Source of the DNA: an uncultured Paracoccaceae bacterium
GTDB taxonomy: Bacteria > Pseudomonadota > Alphaproteobacteria > Rhodobacterales > Rhodobacteraceae
Reading direction: 5' to 3'
DNA: 5,149 bases
Assembly: GCA_937927885.1 (NCBI GenBank)
Contig: CALEZJ010000242.1
Coordinates: forward strand, 1 to 5,149
Shown: one piece after another, positions 1 to 5,149 of the stretch
Numbering within the stretch: the first letter of the stretch is position 1
Layout of the letters: every line of letters starts with the position of its first letter
Program-made: the position numbers and the translations under genes
Notes under the pieces: model-generated
What the model was told of the DNA's origin: nothing
The model's database searches: none
What the model saw: the letters and a program-made list of their open reading frames with translations, nothing else

Positions 1-670
1 CGATCACCAGATGGTCACCGACCCAGGCCCCCAGGGCCAGATAGGCCCGCAGGAGCGGCGGCAATCCCGAAATCGCCTGCGCATCGGCAGCGCCCGGCGC
101 GGGCCGCATCAAGGTCTCGGGCAGCGGAAGGGTCTCGGGAGCCTTTCGCCCCGGTCGCAGTGCCTTTGGGCCCAGATGGCGCGCCGAGAGCAGCGACAGC
201 GCGGCCGCAGGTGGGGGTTCGGTGCCAGCGAACGAGGTGCAGCCCACCAGCCGCGCGGCCCCCGAGGCGAGCGCGAGGCGCGCCACTCCGGCCCAGATCA
301 ACCGCAGCAGGTCCGCGCCACCCTGCCCCGGTTCGGTGCAGAGCCGCCCCAGTTCCAGCGACACCCCGCCCCGCTCCGCGAGCGCGCCAAGCTCATAGAC
401 GGTGCCGGTATATCCCCGAAGCAGCGCCCCCCCGCCCCCGTGGACCCAGAGCCGCGCGGTCGCCAGCGGCGGCGCCCCCGGCGCATCGCAACCCAGGTGC
501 AGATGCAAGGCGTCGGCGTCAAAGCAATCGCCGTCGGCATCGCGGCCAAAGGCCCGCGCGCGCAGGTCGCGCAGGGCGGCGATGTCCCCCGGTCCTGCCA
601 GCCGCAGGCACCAGCCCCCCATCCGCAATGGCGGGCCAAAGCGCGGGGACAGGGGCGCATCCCCAGCCAT
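1..670 (-). CDS. olsB: OlsB-like GNAT acyltransferase (ornithine lipid synthesis), 3' end outside window
   Basis: The reading frame is open from ATG at 670 to the window edge, giving 223 codons without a stop; the C-terminus lies beyond base 1. It resembles the OlsB/hemolysin-type branch of the GNAT fold. OlsB enzymes transfer a 3-hydroxyacyl group from acyl carrier protein to the alpha-amino group of ornithine, making lyso-ornithine lipid at the inner membrane. Visible family features are an acidic stretch DCFDADALHLHL near residues 48-59, the core ELGRLCTEPGQGG (106-118) that corresponds to the acyl-donor loop, GCTSFAGTEP (143-152), and LPPLLRAYLALGAWVGD (203-219), which matches the usual 'LPPLIKGYLRLGA' element. 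The start lies 6 bases after the bamE stop, with no strong Shine-Dalgarno sequence, suggesting translational coupling in one operon. Family membership is fairly secure. The exact acyl acceptor (ornithine rather than another amine) is inferred. An olsA-like acyltransferase often follows olsB in other bacteria, but that cannot be seen here. Confidence 0.8.
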   Translation of the reverse strand, partial: MAGDAPLSPRFGPPLRMGGWCLRLAGPGDIAALRDLRARAFGRDADGDCFDADALHLHLGCDAPGAPPLATARLWVHGGGGALLRGYTGTVYELGALAERGGVSLELGRLCTEPGQGGADLLRLIWAGVARLALASGAARLVGCTSFAGTEPPPAAALSLLSARHLGPKALRPGRKAPETLPLPETLMRPAPGAADAQAISGLPPLLRAYLALGAWVGDHLVI

Positions 671-676
671 CGTCGG

Positions 677-1147
677 TCAGTTCATGAACGAGGACGCCGT
701 GAACTGGCCGAGCACACGGAACACCTGCGACAGCACGCTGGGACGCGGCCCGGTGTCGGTGATCCGGCGCGACAGGGTGATGACTTCGCCGCGTTCAGTG
801 CCGAATCGCTCGATGTTCGACACCCGTCCTCGGCTGTCGAAACTGATCGCGACAACCTGGCGATCGACCTCCTCGGGCGCGCGCCATCCGCTCTGGCGCC
901 AGTCGGACTGCACATAGAACCAGCCCGACCCCTCCATCACGCCGCCCATGCCGGGACGACCAATGGCGGCCTCGACGGTTTCCCTTGTATCGCGCCCGAC
1001 CTGGATCTGTGCCAGATCGGCGTCGGTCGGCGCATAGCCGTGATAGCGCATCACCGGCGAGCAGGCGGCCAGCACCAGAGCCACGCAAACCGCCATCATC
1101 CAGCGGCCCGCACGCCCTGCTGCACCCCATGTCGCGCGATCCGTCAT
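677..1147 (-). CDS. bamE: Outer membrane assembly lipoprotein BamE (SmpA/OmlA family)
   Basis: The 156-residue product looks like BamE, the small lipoprotein of the BAM complex that helps fold beta-barrel proteins into the outer membrane. The start at 1147 is supported by GGGAGA at 1153-1158, five bases upstream. It gives an N-terminus with four arginines, a hydrophobic stretch (residues 17-28) and a lipobox LAAC with the lipidated cysteine at residue 29, as expected for signal peptidase II processing. The BamE domain follows: YHGYAPTDADLAQIQVGRDT (35-54), then the characteristic 'tr.tV..aiGrP' and a G-W-F-Y strand (residues 75-78). A tail of about 30 residues after the domain makes it longer than the E. 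coli protein (about 113 residues); this is my recollection of the usual size for alphaproteobacterial members. It is transcribed away from the DUF177 gene and probably together with the downstream acyltransferase. Initiation at Met17 would leave a signal peptide with no positive charge, so I rejected it. Confidence 0.92.
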   Translation of the reverse strand: MTDRATWGAAGRAGRWMMAVCVALVLAACSPVMRYHGYAPTDADLAQIQVGRDTRETVEAAIGRPGMGGVMEGSGWFYVQSDWRQSGWRAPEEVDRQVVAISFDSRGRVSNIERFGTERGEVITLSRRITDTGPRPSVLSQVFRVLGQFTASSFMN

Positions 1148-1222
1148 GCTGGTCTCCCGGTTTGATGATCCCGACCCCGGACGGAGCGGTGGCCCTTTGG
1201 GCTGGAACCCTGCGGCGTCTTC

Positions 1223-1251
1223 GGGATACAGAATGCCGGGGCAGTGTTCAA
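1223..1251 (-). promoter_or_regulatory. Candidate sigma-70-type promoter for bamE
   Basis: Read on the minus strand, TTGAAC (1246-1251) and TATCCC (1223-1228) are separated by 17 bases and lie about 75 bases upstream of the bamE start. The match to TTGACA/TATAAT is 4 of 6 and 3 of 6, so this is only a plausible candidate in GC-rich sequence. It is the best pair I could find on that strand in the divergent spacer. Confidence 0.3.
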
Positions 1252-1291
1252 GAATGGAACCGCCCGCCTCGGGGAGACTCGCGGTTTTGTG

Positions 1292-1306
1292 CGGGTTCGC
1301 AACCCG
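1292..1306. repeat. Perfect inverted repeat in the bamE/DUF177 divergent spacer
   Basis: CGGGTT (1292-1297) and AACCCG (1301-1306) are exact reverse complements around a 3-base centre CGC. The element ends 11 bases before the Shine-Dalgarno sequence of the DUF177 gene. As DNA it could be a small operator serving either divergent gene; as RNA it would form a 6-bp hairpin in the DUF177 leader. There is no following T-tract on either strand that would make it an intrinsic terminator. The symmetry is seen directly; any function is inference. I found no convincing promoter for the plus-strand gene in this spacer. Confidence 0.45.
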
Positions 1307-1330
1307 AAGGGCCCATTGAGGAGAGTGGCG

Positions 1331-1879
1331 ATGGCCGAACCGACATCCATGCGCGACAGCGATGCCCTGACCCTGCCGCTGCGCGTGGCCGACCTGAACC
1401 CGCGCGCCGTTCTGGGGTTCCACCTGCGACCCAGCCCGGCGGCGCGCGCCGAACTGGCCGCCGAACTGGGCATTCTGGGCCTGAAAAAGCTGGACTTCCG
1501 CGGCACTCTGGCCGCCGAGGGGCGCCATGACTGGCGCCTTGAAGGGGTTCTGGGCGCCACCGCGGTTCAGGCCTGCGTCATCACCGCAGATCCCGTGACC
1601 ACCCGTATCGACACGCCCGTGTTGCGCCGCTTCCTGCGCGCCATGCCGGTTCCGACCGAATCCGAGGTCGAAATCCCCGAGGACGACAGCCTCGAACCCC
1701 TGGGGCCGCTGATCGACCCCGGCGCCGTGATGGCCGAAGCCCTGGCCCTCGCCCTGCCCGACTATCCGCGCGCGCCGGGTGCCACGCTGGCCGCCGGCCT
1801 GGCCGACTCAACCCCGCCCGGGGGGGAAATGCCAAACCCCTTTGCCGCGCTGGCTGCGCTGAAACGCGAGTCCGAATAA
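1331..1879 (+). CDS. YceD/DUF177 family protein linked to 23S rRNA accumulation
   Basis: This 182-residue acidic protein matches the DUF177 (YceD) family. The E. coli member is annotated as a large-subunit rRNA accumulation protein, and homologues in plants are needed for 23S rRNA accumulation; the biochemical activity is unknown. Family features are VQACVITADPVTTRIDTPVLRRF (79-101, conserved cysteine at 82, then the 'PV...I...v.R.F' run), the acidic DDSLEPL (118-124), and IDPGAVMAEALALALPDYPRAPG (128-150). The C-terminus NPFAALAALK (169-178) is also usual for the family. The start at 1331 has a strong Shine-Dalgarno sequence, GAGGAGAG at 1318-1325, with a 5-base spacer. The frame is open further upstream to an ATG at 1244, but that extension is arginine-rich and lacks a binding site. 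The position before rpmF is conserved in many bacteria and fits a role in large-subunit assembly. Confidence 0.88.
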   Translation: MAEPTSMRDSDALTLPLRVADLNPRAVLGFHLRPSPAARAELAAELGILGLKKLDFRGTLAAEGRHDWRLEGVLGATAVQACVITADPVTTRIDTPVLRRFLRAMPVPTESEVEIPEDDSLEPLGPLIDPGAVMAEALALALPDYPRAPGATLAAGLADSTPPGGEMPNPFAALAALKRESE

Positions 1880-1890
1880 CCCTTTCGCCC

Positions 1891-1918
1891 TTGCAAGCGC
1901 GCGAAAACTCCGTATGTT
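1891..1918 (+). promoter_or_regulatory. Candidate sigma-70-type promoter for rpmF-plsX-fabH
   Basis: TTGCAA (1891-1896) and TATGTT (1913-1918) are separated by 16 bases; each matches consensus at 4 of 6 positions. They begin 12 bases after the DUF177 stop. Transcription would start near 1925, leaving a leader of about 110 bases before the rpmF start. The local AT-richness (AAAACT, TATGTT) stands out from the surrounding sequence. The promoter would let L32 and the lipid genes be expressed independently of the upstream gene. This is a motif match only. Confidence 0.5.
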
Positions 1919-1956
1919 CCGCGCCTCATGCACGCCGGGGCTTTTCCTGAACGCGC

Positions 1957-1980
1957 CTGCGGTGTAGAGCACTCTCGCAG
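1957..1980 (+). other. Possible imperfect hairpin in the rpmF leader
   Basis: CTGCG (1957-1961) is complementary to CGCAG (1976-1980). Inside, either GTG/CAC (1962-1964 with 1970-1972) or AGA/TCT (1966-1968 with 1973-1975) can extend the stem, leaving a bulge of three or four bases. It sits between the candidate promoter and the rpmF binding site. It has no T-tract, so it is not an intrinsic terminator. A structured leader before a ribosomal protein gene raises the possibility of autogenous control, but the pairing is short and may be chance. Confidence 0.3.
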
Positions 1981-2037
1981 AACTATCCACCATCTCGGGC
2001 CGCCCGTGTCGTGCCCGCCTGACTCGAAGAGGTTGAC

Positions 2038-2241
2038 ATGGCCGTTCAACAGAACCGCGTGACCCGTTCCCGCCGCAACATGCGCCGCTCGCATGACGCG
2101 CTCGTTGCGGGCAATCCGAACGAATGCCCGAGCTGCGGCGAACTGAAGCGCCCGCACCACGTCTGCCCGTCCTGCGGCCATTACGACAGCCGCGAAGTCA
2201 TCGCGCGTCCGGCCGTCGACCTGGAAGACGACGCGGCCTGA
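2038..2241 (+). CDS. rpmF: 50S ribosomal protein L32
   Basis: The 67-residue product is bL32, a small component of the large ribosomal subunit that contacts 23S rRNA. The N-terminus [20 protein letters not shown] is the typical basic, rRNA-binding segment. It is followed by a zinc ribbon with four cysteines in two CPSC motifs, residues 30/33 and 43/46, spaced as in zinc-binding (C+) L32 proteins. The acidic tail VDLEDDAA is short. The start at 2038 has a good Shine-Dalgarno sequence, GAAGAGG at 2026-2032, with a 5-base spacer. plsX begins 22 bases downstream, so the two are almost certainly co-transcribed, an arrangement widespread in bacteria. Presence of the full cysteine set means this is the zinc-dependent form rather than a zinc-starvation paralogue. 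Confidence 0.97.
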   Translation: MAVQQNRVTRSRRNMRRSHDALVAGNPNECPSCGELKRPHHVCPSCGHYDSREVIARPAVDLEDDAA

Positions 2242-2263
2242 TCGTTTCGCCCGGCGGCGCCCG

Positions 2264-3379
2264 ATGGTTCCCGTTCAGGATCATCCGCACGCCGGGGTGC
2301 CGGTGGACAGCGCCGGGCGTGGCCCTGTGGTGATCTCTGTCGATGCGATGGGGGGCGACCGCGGGCCAGAGGCCGTCGTGGCTGGCTGTGCCGCCAGCGT
2401 CACGTCCGATCCTCGCCTCGCCCTGGTGATCCATGGCGATTCCGCGGTGCTGGAACCGCTTGTCGCCCGTCAGCCCGAGCTGGCGGGACGCATCACCCTG
2501 GTTCACGCGGATCGTGCGGTCACCATGCATGACAAGCCCAGCCATGTGATGCGCCACGGCAAGGACACTTCGATGTGGTCCACCATCGCCGCGCTGAAAT
2601 CCGGGCAGGCCCAGGCGGCGGTCAGTTGCGGCAATACTGGCGCGCTGATGGCCGTGTCGATGCTGCAACTGCGCCGGATGGACGGTGTGAACCGTCCCGC
2701 CATCGCCTGCCTCTGGCCCGCGCGTGGCGAACACGGCTTTGCCACGATGCTCGACGTCGGCGCCGATGTGAAGGCCGAGCCCGAGGATCTGCTGGCCTAT
2801 GCGATCATGGGCGCCACATATTTTCGCAACGGCTTTGGCGCGTCACGACCCCGTGTCGGGTTGCTGAATGTCGGCACCGAGGAACACAAGGGCCGCACCG
2901 AGATCAAGCTGGCCCATGCCCTGATCTCCCGCCTGCAAGACACCGGGCGCTATGATTTCGTCGGCTTTGTCGAGGGATCGGACATTCCCTCCGGCAAGGT
3001 CGATGTGATCGTGACCGACGGATTTACCGGCAATGTCGCGTTGAAGACCGCCGAGGGCACCGCCAAGCTGGTGGCCGACTTCCTGCGCGAGGCGTTCAAG
3101 TCCGGACCGCTGGCGATGCTGGGGGCGCTGTTGGCGCGCCGCGCGCTCAAGGGTCTTGGTGCCCGCATCGACCCGCGTCGGGTCAACGGCGGGGTGTTTC
3201 TGGGCCTCAACGGCACAGTGGTGAAATCGCATGGCTCGGCCGATGCCACGGGGGTCGCCGCGGCGATCGCACTGGCGGCAAAGCTGGCAGAATCGGGCTA
3301 TCAGGGGCGGATGGGCGAGCGGCTGGTGACAGCCGCGCGCGCCGCCGCCGAACATGACGCGCACGGAGATCCGGCATGA
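2264..3379 (+). CDS. plsX: Phosphate acyltransferase PlsX
   Basis: PlsX converts acyl-ACP and phosphate to acyl-phosphate, the donor used by PlsY in the first acylation of glycerol-3-phosphate; it is a peripheral inner-membrane enzyme. Signature segments are ISVDAMGGDRGP (24-35), SCGNTGALMA (121-130), LLNVGTEEHKGR (200-211), TDGFTGNVALKTAEG (251-265) and GGVFLGLNGTVVKSHGSA (309-326). From ATG at 2264 the protein has 371 residues, somewhat longer than the 330-350 typical of the family. The first 20 or so residues before VVISVDAMGG look unconserved, and this ATG lacks a clear Shine-Dalgarno sequence. In-frame GTG codons at 2297, 2303, 2327 and 2330 are alternative starts. The 22-base gap from rpmF favours coupled initiation. 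The stop overlaps the fabH start in the sequence ATGA, implying coupled translation of the two lipid enzymes. Identity is certain; the exact start is not. Confidence 0.95.
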   Translation: MVPVQDHPHAGVPVDSAGRGPVVISVDAMGGDRGPEAVVAGCAASVTSDPRLALVIHGDSAVLEPLVARQPELAGRITLVHADRAVTMHDKPSHVMRHGKDTSMWSTIAALKSGQAQAAVSCGNTGALMAVSMLQLRRMDGVNRPAIACLWPARGEHGFATMLDVGADVKAEPEDLLAYAIMGATYFRNGFGASRPRVGLLNVGTEEHKGRTEIKLAHALISRLQDTGRYDFVGFVEGSDIPSGKVDVIVTDGFTGNVALKTAEGTAKLVADFLREAFKSGPLAMLGALLARRALKGLGARIDPRRVNGGVFLGLNGTVVKSHGSADATGVAAAIALAAKLAESGYQGRMGERLVTAARAAAEHDAHGDPA

Positions 3380-4374
3380 CCTCGACCCCCAACGCCGCAA
3401 CTGTGACCCGCGCCGTCGTGCTGGGCGTCGGTCACTACCTGCCCGCGCGCGTGGTGCCGAATGCCGAATTCGCCGCCACGCTCGATACGTCCGACGACTG
3501 GATCGTGTCGCGCTCGGGGATCGAACGGCGCCATTTCGCAGCCGAGGGCGAGACGACCTCGCATCTGGCCGCCCATGCCGCGCGCGCGGCGCTGGCACAG
3601 GCGGGAATCGGCGCCGACACGCTGGATGCGATTCTTGTCGCAACCTCGACACCGGACCTGACCTTCCCGTCGGTCGCCACCATGGTGCAGGCCGAAATCG
3701 GCGCAAGCCGCGCCTTCGGCTTTGACGTGCAGGCGGTTTGCGCGGGATTCGTGTTTGCGCTGGCCCAGGCGCAGGCCCTGATTGTCGCGGGCACCGCGCG
3801 CCGGGTCATGGTCATCGGGGCCGAAACCTTCAGCCGCATCATGGACTGGACCGACCGGTCCACCTGCGTCCTCTTCGGCGATGGCGCCGGGGCGCTGATC
3901 CTCGAGGCACAGCCGGGCACGGGCGCTTCCTCGGACCGGGGCATCCTGTCGGCCGATCTGCATTCGGACGGCGGCTACCGCGAGATGCTGTATGTCGACG
4001 GCGGCGTCAGCACCACCGGCACATCGGGCAAGTTGCGCATGCAGGGCAATGCGCTGTTCCGCCAGGCGGTGGAAAAACTGTCCGAGACCGCGACCGCCGC
4101 GCTGGCCAAGGCCGGGATCGGCGCCGACCAGGTTGACTGGATCGTGCCGCACCAGGCCAACATCCGCATCATCCAGGGCACCGCGAAAAAGCTGGGCCTG
4201 TCGATGGACAGGGTGATCGTCACCGTGCAGGACCACGGCAACACCTCGGCGGCGTCGATCCCGCTGGCGCTGTCGGTCGGCGTGGCCGAGGGACGGATCA
4301 AGCGCGGCGACCTGATCGTCACCGAGGCGATCGGCGGCGGGCTGGCCTGGGGCGCGGTGGTGCTGCGCTGGTAA
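3376..4374 (+). CDS. fabH: Beta-ketoacyl-ACP synthase III (FabH)
   Basis: FabH starts type II fatty acid synthesis by condensing an acyl-CoA primer, usually acetyl-CoA, with malonyl-ACP. The 332-residue length is close to the family norm. The thiolase-fold catalytic triad is complete: Cys122 in AVCAGF, His259 in VPHQAN and Asn289 in HGNTSAAS. Other expected elements are DTSDDWIVSRSGIERR (37-52), ATSTPD (89-94), LFGDGAGA (166-173) and the C-terminal GGGLAWGAVVLRW (320-332), the last being the glycine-rich family terminus. GGAG at 3365-3368 lies 7 bases before the ATG at 3376, and the ATG overlaps the plsX stop by four bases. Pairing with plsX places entry into both fatty acid and phospholipid synthesis under one transcript. 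The CAGF context around the cysteine and the DDWI segment argue for true FabH rather than a secondary-metabolism KAS III. No clear intrinsic terminator follows. Confidence 0.97.
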   Translation: MTSTPNAATVTRAVVLGVGHYLPARVVPNAEFAATLDTSDDWIVSRSGIERRHFAAEGETTSHLAAHAARAALAQAGIGADTLDAILVATSTPDLTFPSVATMVQAEIGASRAFGFDVQAVCAGFVFALAQAQALIVAGTARRVMVIGAETFSRIMDWTDRSTCVLFGDGAGALILEAQPGTGASSDRGILSADLHSDGGYREMLYVDGGVSTTGTSGKLRMQGNALFRQAVEKLSETATAALAKAGIGADQVDWIVPHQANIRIIQGTAKKLGLSMDRVIVTVQDHGNTSAASIPLALSVGVAEGRIKRGDLIVTEAIGGGLAWGAVVLRW

Positions 4375-4434
4375 GCGGCGACGTGGCGGGCGCGCTTCGC
4401 ACCGTCTGACAACATCGCGCCACAAACCCCGGTG

Positions 4435-4463
4435 TTGACAGGGGAAATTCCTTGCCGCATCCT
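4435..4463 (+). promoter_or_regulatory. Candidate sigma-70-type promoter for ihfA
   Basis: A perfect -35 hexamer TTGACA (4435-4440) is followed after 17 bases by CATCCT (4458-4463), a weak -10 with 3 of 6 matches. Transcription would start near 4470, giving a leader of about 55 bases. The exact consensus -35 in such GC-rich sequence, in the 151-base gap between fabH and ihfA, makes this the most convincing promoter of the window. I did not find an obvious IHF-type site nearby that would indicate autoregulation. Confidence 0.55.
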
Positions 4464-4478
4464 TGCGCCAACCAAGAA

Positions 4479-4523
4479 GGCGCGGGCAATGATCCCGCGC
4501 CGGGGACGCTGGCGCGGGGGTGA
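4479..4523 (+). promoter_or_regulatory. ihfA leader with two mutually exclusive stems over the ribosome binding site
   Basis: The 8-mer GGCGCGGG occurs at 4479-4486 and again at 4511-4518, and between them CCCGCGCC (4494-4501) is the exact reverse complement of both. Pairing the middle copy with the first gives an 8-bp stem with a 7-base loop. Pairing it with the second gives 8 bp plus an internal G-U and G-C pair (4502/4510, 4503/4509) around a 5-base loop. The second stem covers part of the ihfA ribosome binding site GGGGGTGA (4516-4523), which matches the anti-Shine-Dalgarno complement GGAGGTGA at 7 of 8 bases and leaves a 5-base spacer from GGGGG to the ATG. The complementarity is seen directly; a regulatory role is inference. 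Confidence 0.45.
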
Positions 4524-4525
4524 CG

Positions 4526-4837
4526 ATGAGCGAGACGACTCTGACACGCATGGATCTGAGCGAGGCGGTCTTCCGCGAGGTAGGGCTGTCGCGCAACGAA
4601 TCGGCAGCACTGGTCGAGGCAGTGATCCAGTACATGTCCGACGCGCTGGTGGCGGGCGAGCAGGTCAAGATCTCGTCCTTCGGCACCTTCGGCGTGCGTT
4701 CGAAGTCCGAACGCGTCGGCCGCAATCCCAAGACCGGCGAGGAAGTGCCGATCAGCCCGCGCCGCGTGCTGTCCTTCCGCCCCTCGCATCTGATGAAGGA
4801 GCGCGTCTCGAGCGGGAATTTGCGCGCCAAGGGCTAA
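4526..4837 (+). CDS. ihfA: Integration host factor subunit alpha
   Basis: The 103-residue product is the alpha subunit of IHF, a nucleoid-associated heterodimer that bends DNA sharply and shapes transcription, recombination and replication complexes. The N-terminus [20 protein letters not shown] is characteristic of IhfA. The family signature lies at about 50-71, including FGTF, and RNPKTGEE (66-73) forms the tip of the beta-ribbon arm, with Pro68 as the DNA-intercalating residue. [16 protein letters not shown] (79-94) is the usual C-terminal segment. I chose ATG at 4526 because the purine-rich GGGGG at 4516-4520 is correctly spaced for it. An in-frame GTG at 4520 lies inside that site. The wording of the N-terminus and of the [10 protein letters not shown] region distinguishes alpha from beta and from HU. 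The partner gene ihfB is not in the window. The next gene starts 3 bases after the stop, so the two are probably one operon. Confidence 0.96.
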   Translation: MSETTLTRMDLSEAVFREVGLSRNESAALVEAVIQYMSDALVAGEQVKISSFGTFGVRSKSERVGRNPKTGEEVPISPRRVLSFRPSHLMKERVSSGNLRAKG

Positions 4838-4840
4838 GCC

Positions 4841-5149
4841 ATGAAAAAGGCGCCCGAGGCCTTTCGCACCATCAGCGAAGTGGCCGACCTGCTGGACACG
4901 CCGGCGCATGTGCTGCGCTTCTGGGAGAGCAAGTTCTACCAGATCCGGCCGGTCAAGCGGGCGGGCGGGCGCCGGTACTACCGGCCCGATGATGTTGCGC
5001 TGATCAACGGAATCCGGGTTCTGCTGCAAGACAGGGGCATGACCATCCGTGGCGTGCAGCGCATCCTGCAGGAACAGGGCGTCAAGGCGGTCGCCGCGCT
5101 GGGGTTGCCGCTGCCCGTGGTCACCGGGGCCGAGGGCAAGGTGCTGGAT
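4841..5149 (+). CDS. MerR-family transcriptional regulator, 3' end outside window
   Basis: The frame is open from ATG at 4841 to the last base, 103 codons, so the C-terminus is missing. The visible part is a MerR-type winged helix: [20 protein letters not shown] (8-27) is the helix-turn-helix, followed by WESKF, then the wing with [14 protein letters not shown] (42-55) and the segment [20 protein letters not shown] (57-76). The motif R-Y-Y-R-P-D is diagnostic for the fold. The second half of the visible sequence turns hydrophobic and less regular after residue 80, and no effector-binding domain or metal-binding cysteines can be seen. Its target is unknown. AAGGG at 4829-4833, inside the end of ihfA, serves as binding site with a 7-base spacer. 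The position right after ihfA is conserved in many alphaproteobacteria, and co-transcription with ihfA is likely. Confidence 0.9.
   Translation, partial: MKKAPEAFRTISEVADLLDTPAHVLRFWESKFYQIRPVKRAGGRRYYRPDDVALINGIRVLLQDRGMTIRGVQRILQEQGVKAVAALGLPLPVVTGAEGKVLD

Noticed and set aside
11..1165. A 384-codon plus-strand open frame across the left end
   Set aside because: It lies opposite bamE and the OlsB-like gene, both of which have clear family motifs. Its translation is arginine-, proline- and glutamine-rich with no recognisable domain, as expected for an antisense frame in GC-rich DNA.
1244..1330. Upstream ATG extending the DUF177 protein by 29 residues
   Set aside because: There is no ribosome binding site before 1244, the added residues are not family-like, and the ATG at 1331 has a near-ideal GAGGAGAG site.
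1958..2181. Minus-strand frames overlapping rpmF and its leader
   Set aside because: They are antisense to a certain ribosomal protein gene and show no domain or binding site.
2843..3706. A 287-codon minus-strand open frame opposite the plsX-fabH junction
   Set aside because: It has no family resemblance and is explained by the scarcity of stop codons on the antisense strand of GC-rich genes.
4375..4434. Intrinsic terminator after fabH
   Set aside because: GTGGCG (from 4383) can pair with CGCCAC near 4417-4422, but the loop is about 28 bases and no T-tract follows, so it does not look like a rho-independent terminator.
4520..4525. GTG at 4520 as the ihfA start
   Set aside because: It falls within the GGGGGTGA binding site that is correctly spaced for the ATG at 4526, and it would add only two residues.
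3301..4830. A 509-codon minus-strand open frame opposite fabH and ihfA
   Set aside because: It is the antisense shadow of two unmistakable genes with complete catalytic and DNA-binding motifs, has low-complexity composition, and crosses the fabH-ihfA intergenic region without any start signal of its own.

Overview
The window is an ordinary stretch of core chromosome from a GC-rich alphaproteobacterium, most likely a member of the Rhodobacterales (Rhodobacter/Paracoccus-like). The taxonomic call rests on the strong G/C bias at third codon positions, on protein sequences that read like that group (L32, IHF alpha, the MerR-type regulator), and on the gene order DUF177 - rpmF - plsX - fabH - ihfA - merR. 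I see no insertion sequence, prophage, CRISPR array, tRNA or rRNA.

Layout: two genes on the minus strand fill the left end. bamE (677-1147) encodes an outer-membrane lipoprotein and is followed after 6 bases by an olsB-like GNAT acyltransferase (670 to beyond base 1), which runs off the window. A 183-base divergent spacer (1148-1330) separates them from a plus-strand series: a YceD/DUF177 protein (1331-1879), ribosomal protein L32 (rpmF, 2038-2241), phosphate acyltransferase (plsX, 2264-3379), beta-ketoacyl-ACP synthase III (fabH, 3376-4374), integration host factor alpha (ihfA, 4526-4837) and a MerR-family regulator (4841 to beyond base 5149). plsX and fabH overlap by four bases (ATGA). rpmF-plsX and ihfA-merR are tightly spaced. 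The two longer gaps in the series, before rpmF (158 bases) and before ihfA (151 bases), each carry a plausible sigma-70-type promoter. No stretch longer than 300 bases lacks a gene.

How the genes fit together: DUF177 and L32 belong to large ribosomal subunit formation. PlsX and FabH control acyl-chain entry into phospholipid and start fatty acid synthesis. BamE and OlsB concern the outer membrane and membrane lipids, so the region joins ribosome output with envelope synthesis. IHF alpha and the MerR-type protein are DNA-binding regulators, probably transcribed mainly from their own promoter.

The feature most worth a second look is not a gene. It is the ihfA leader (4479-4523), where one 8-base segment can pair perfectly with either of two identical flanking 8-mers, and the downstream one overlaps the ihfA ribosome binding site. 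This has the geometry of a two-state translational switch, although GC-rich sequence makes chance pairing a real alternative. I found no evidence of an entirely new multi-gene system.
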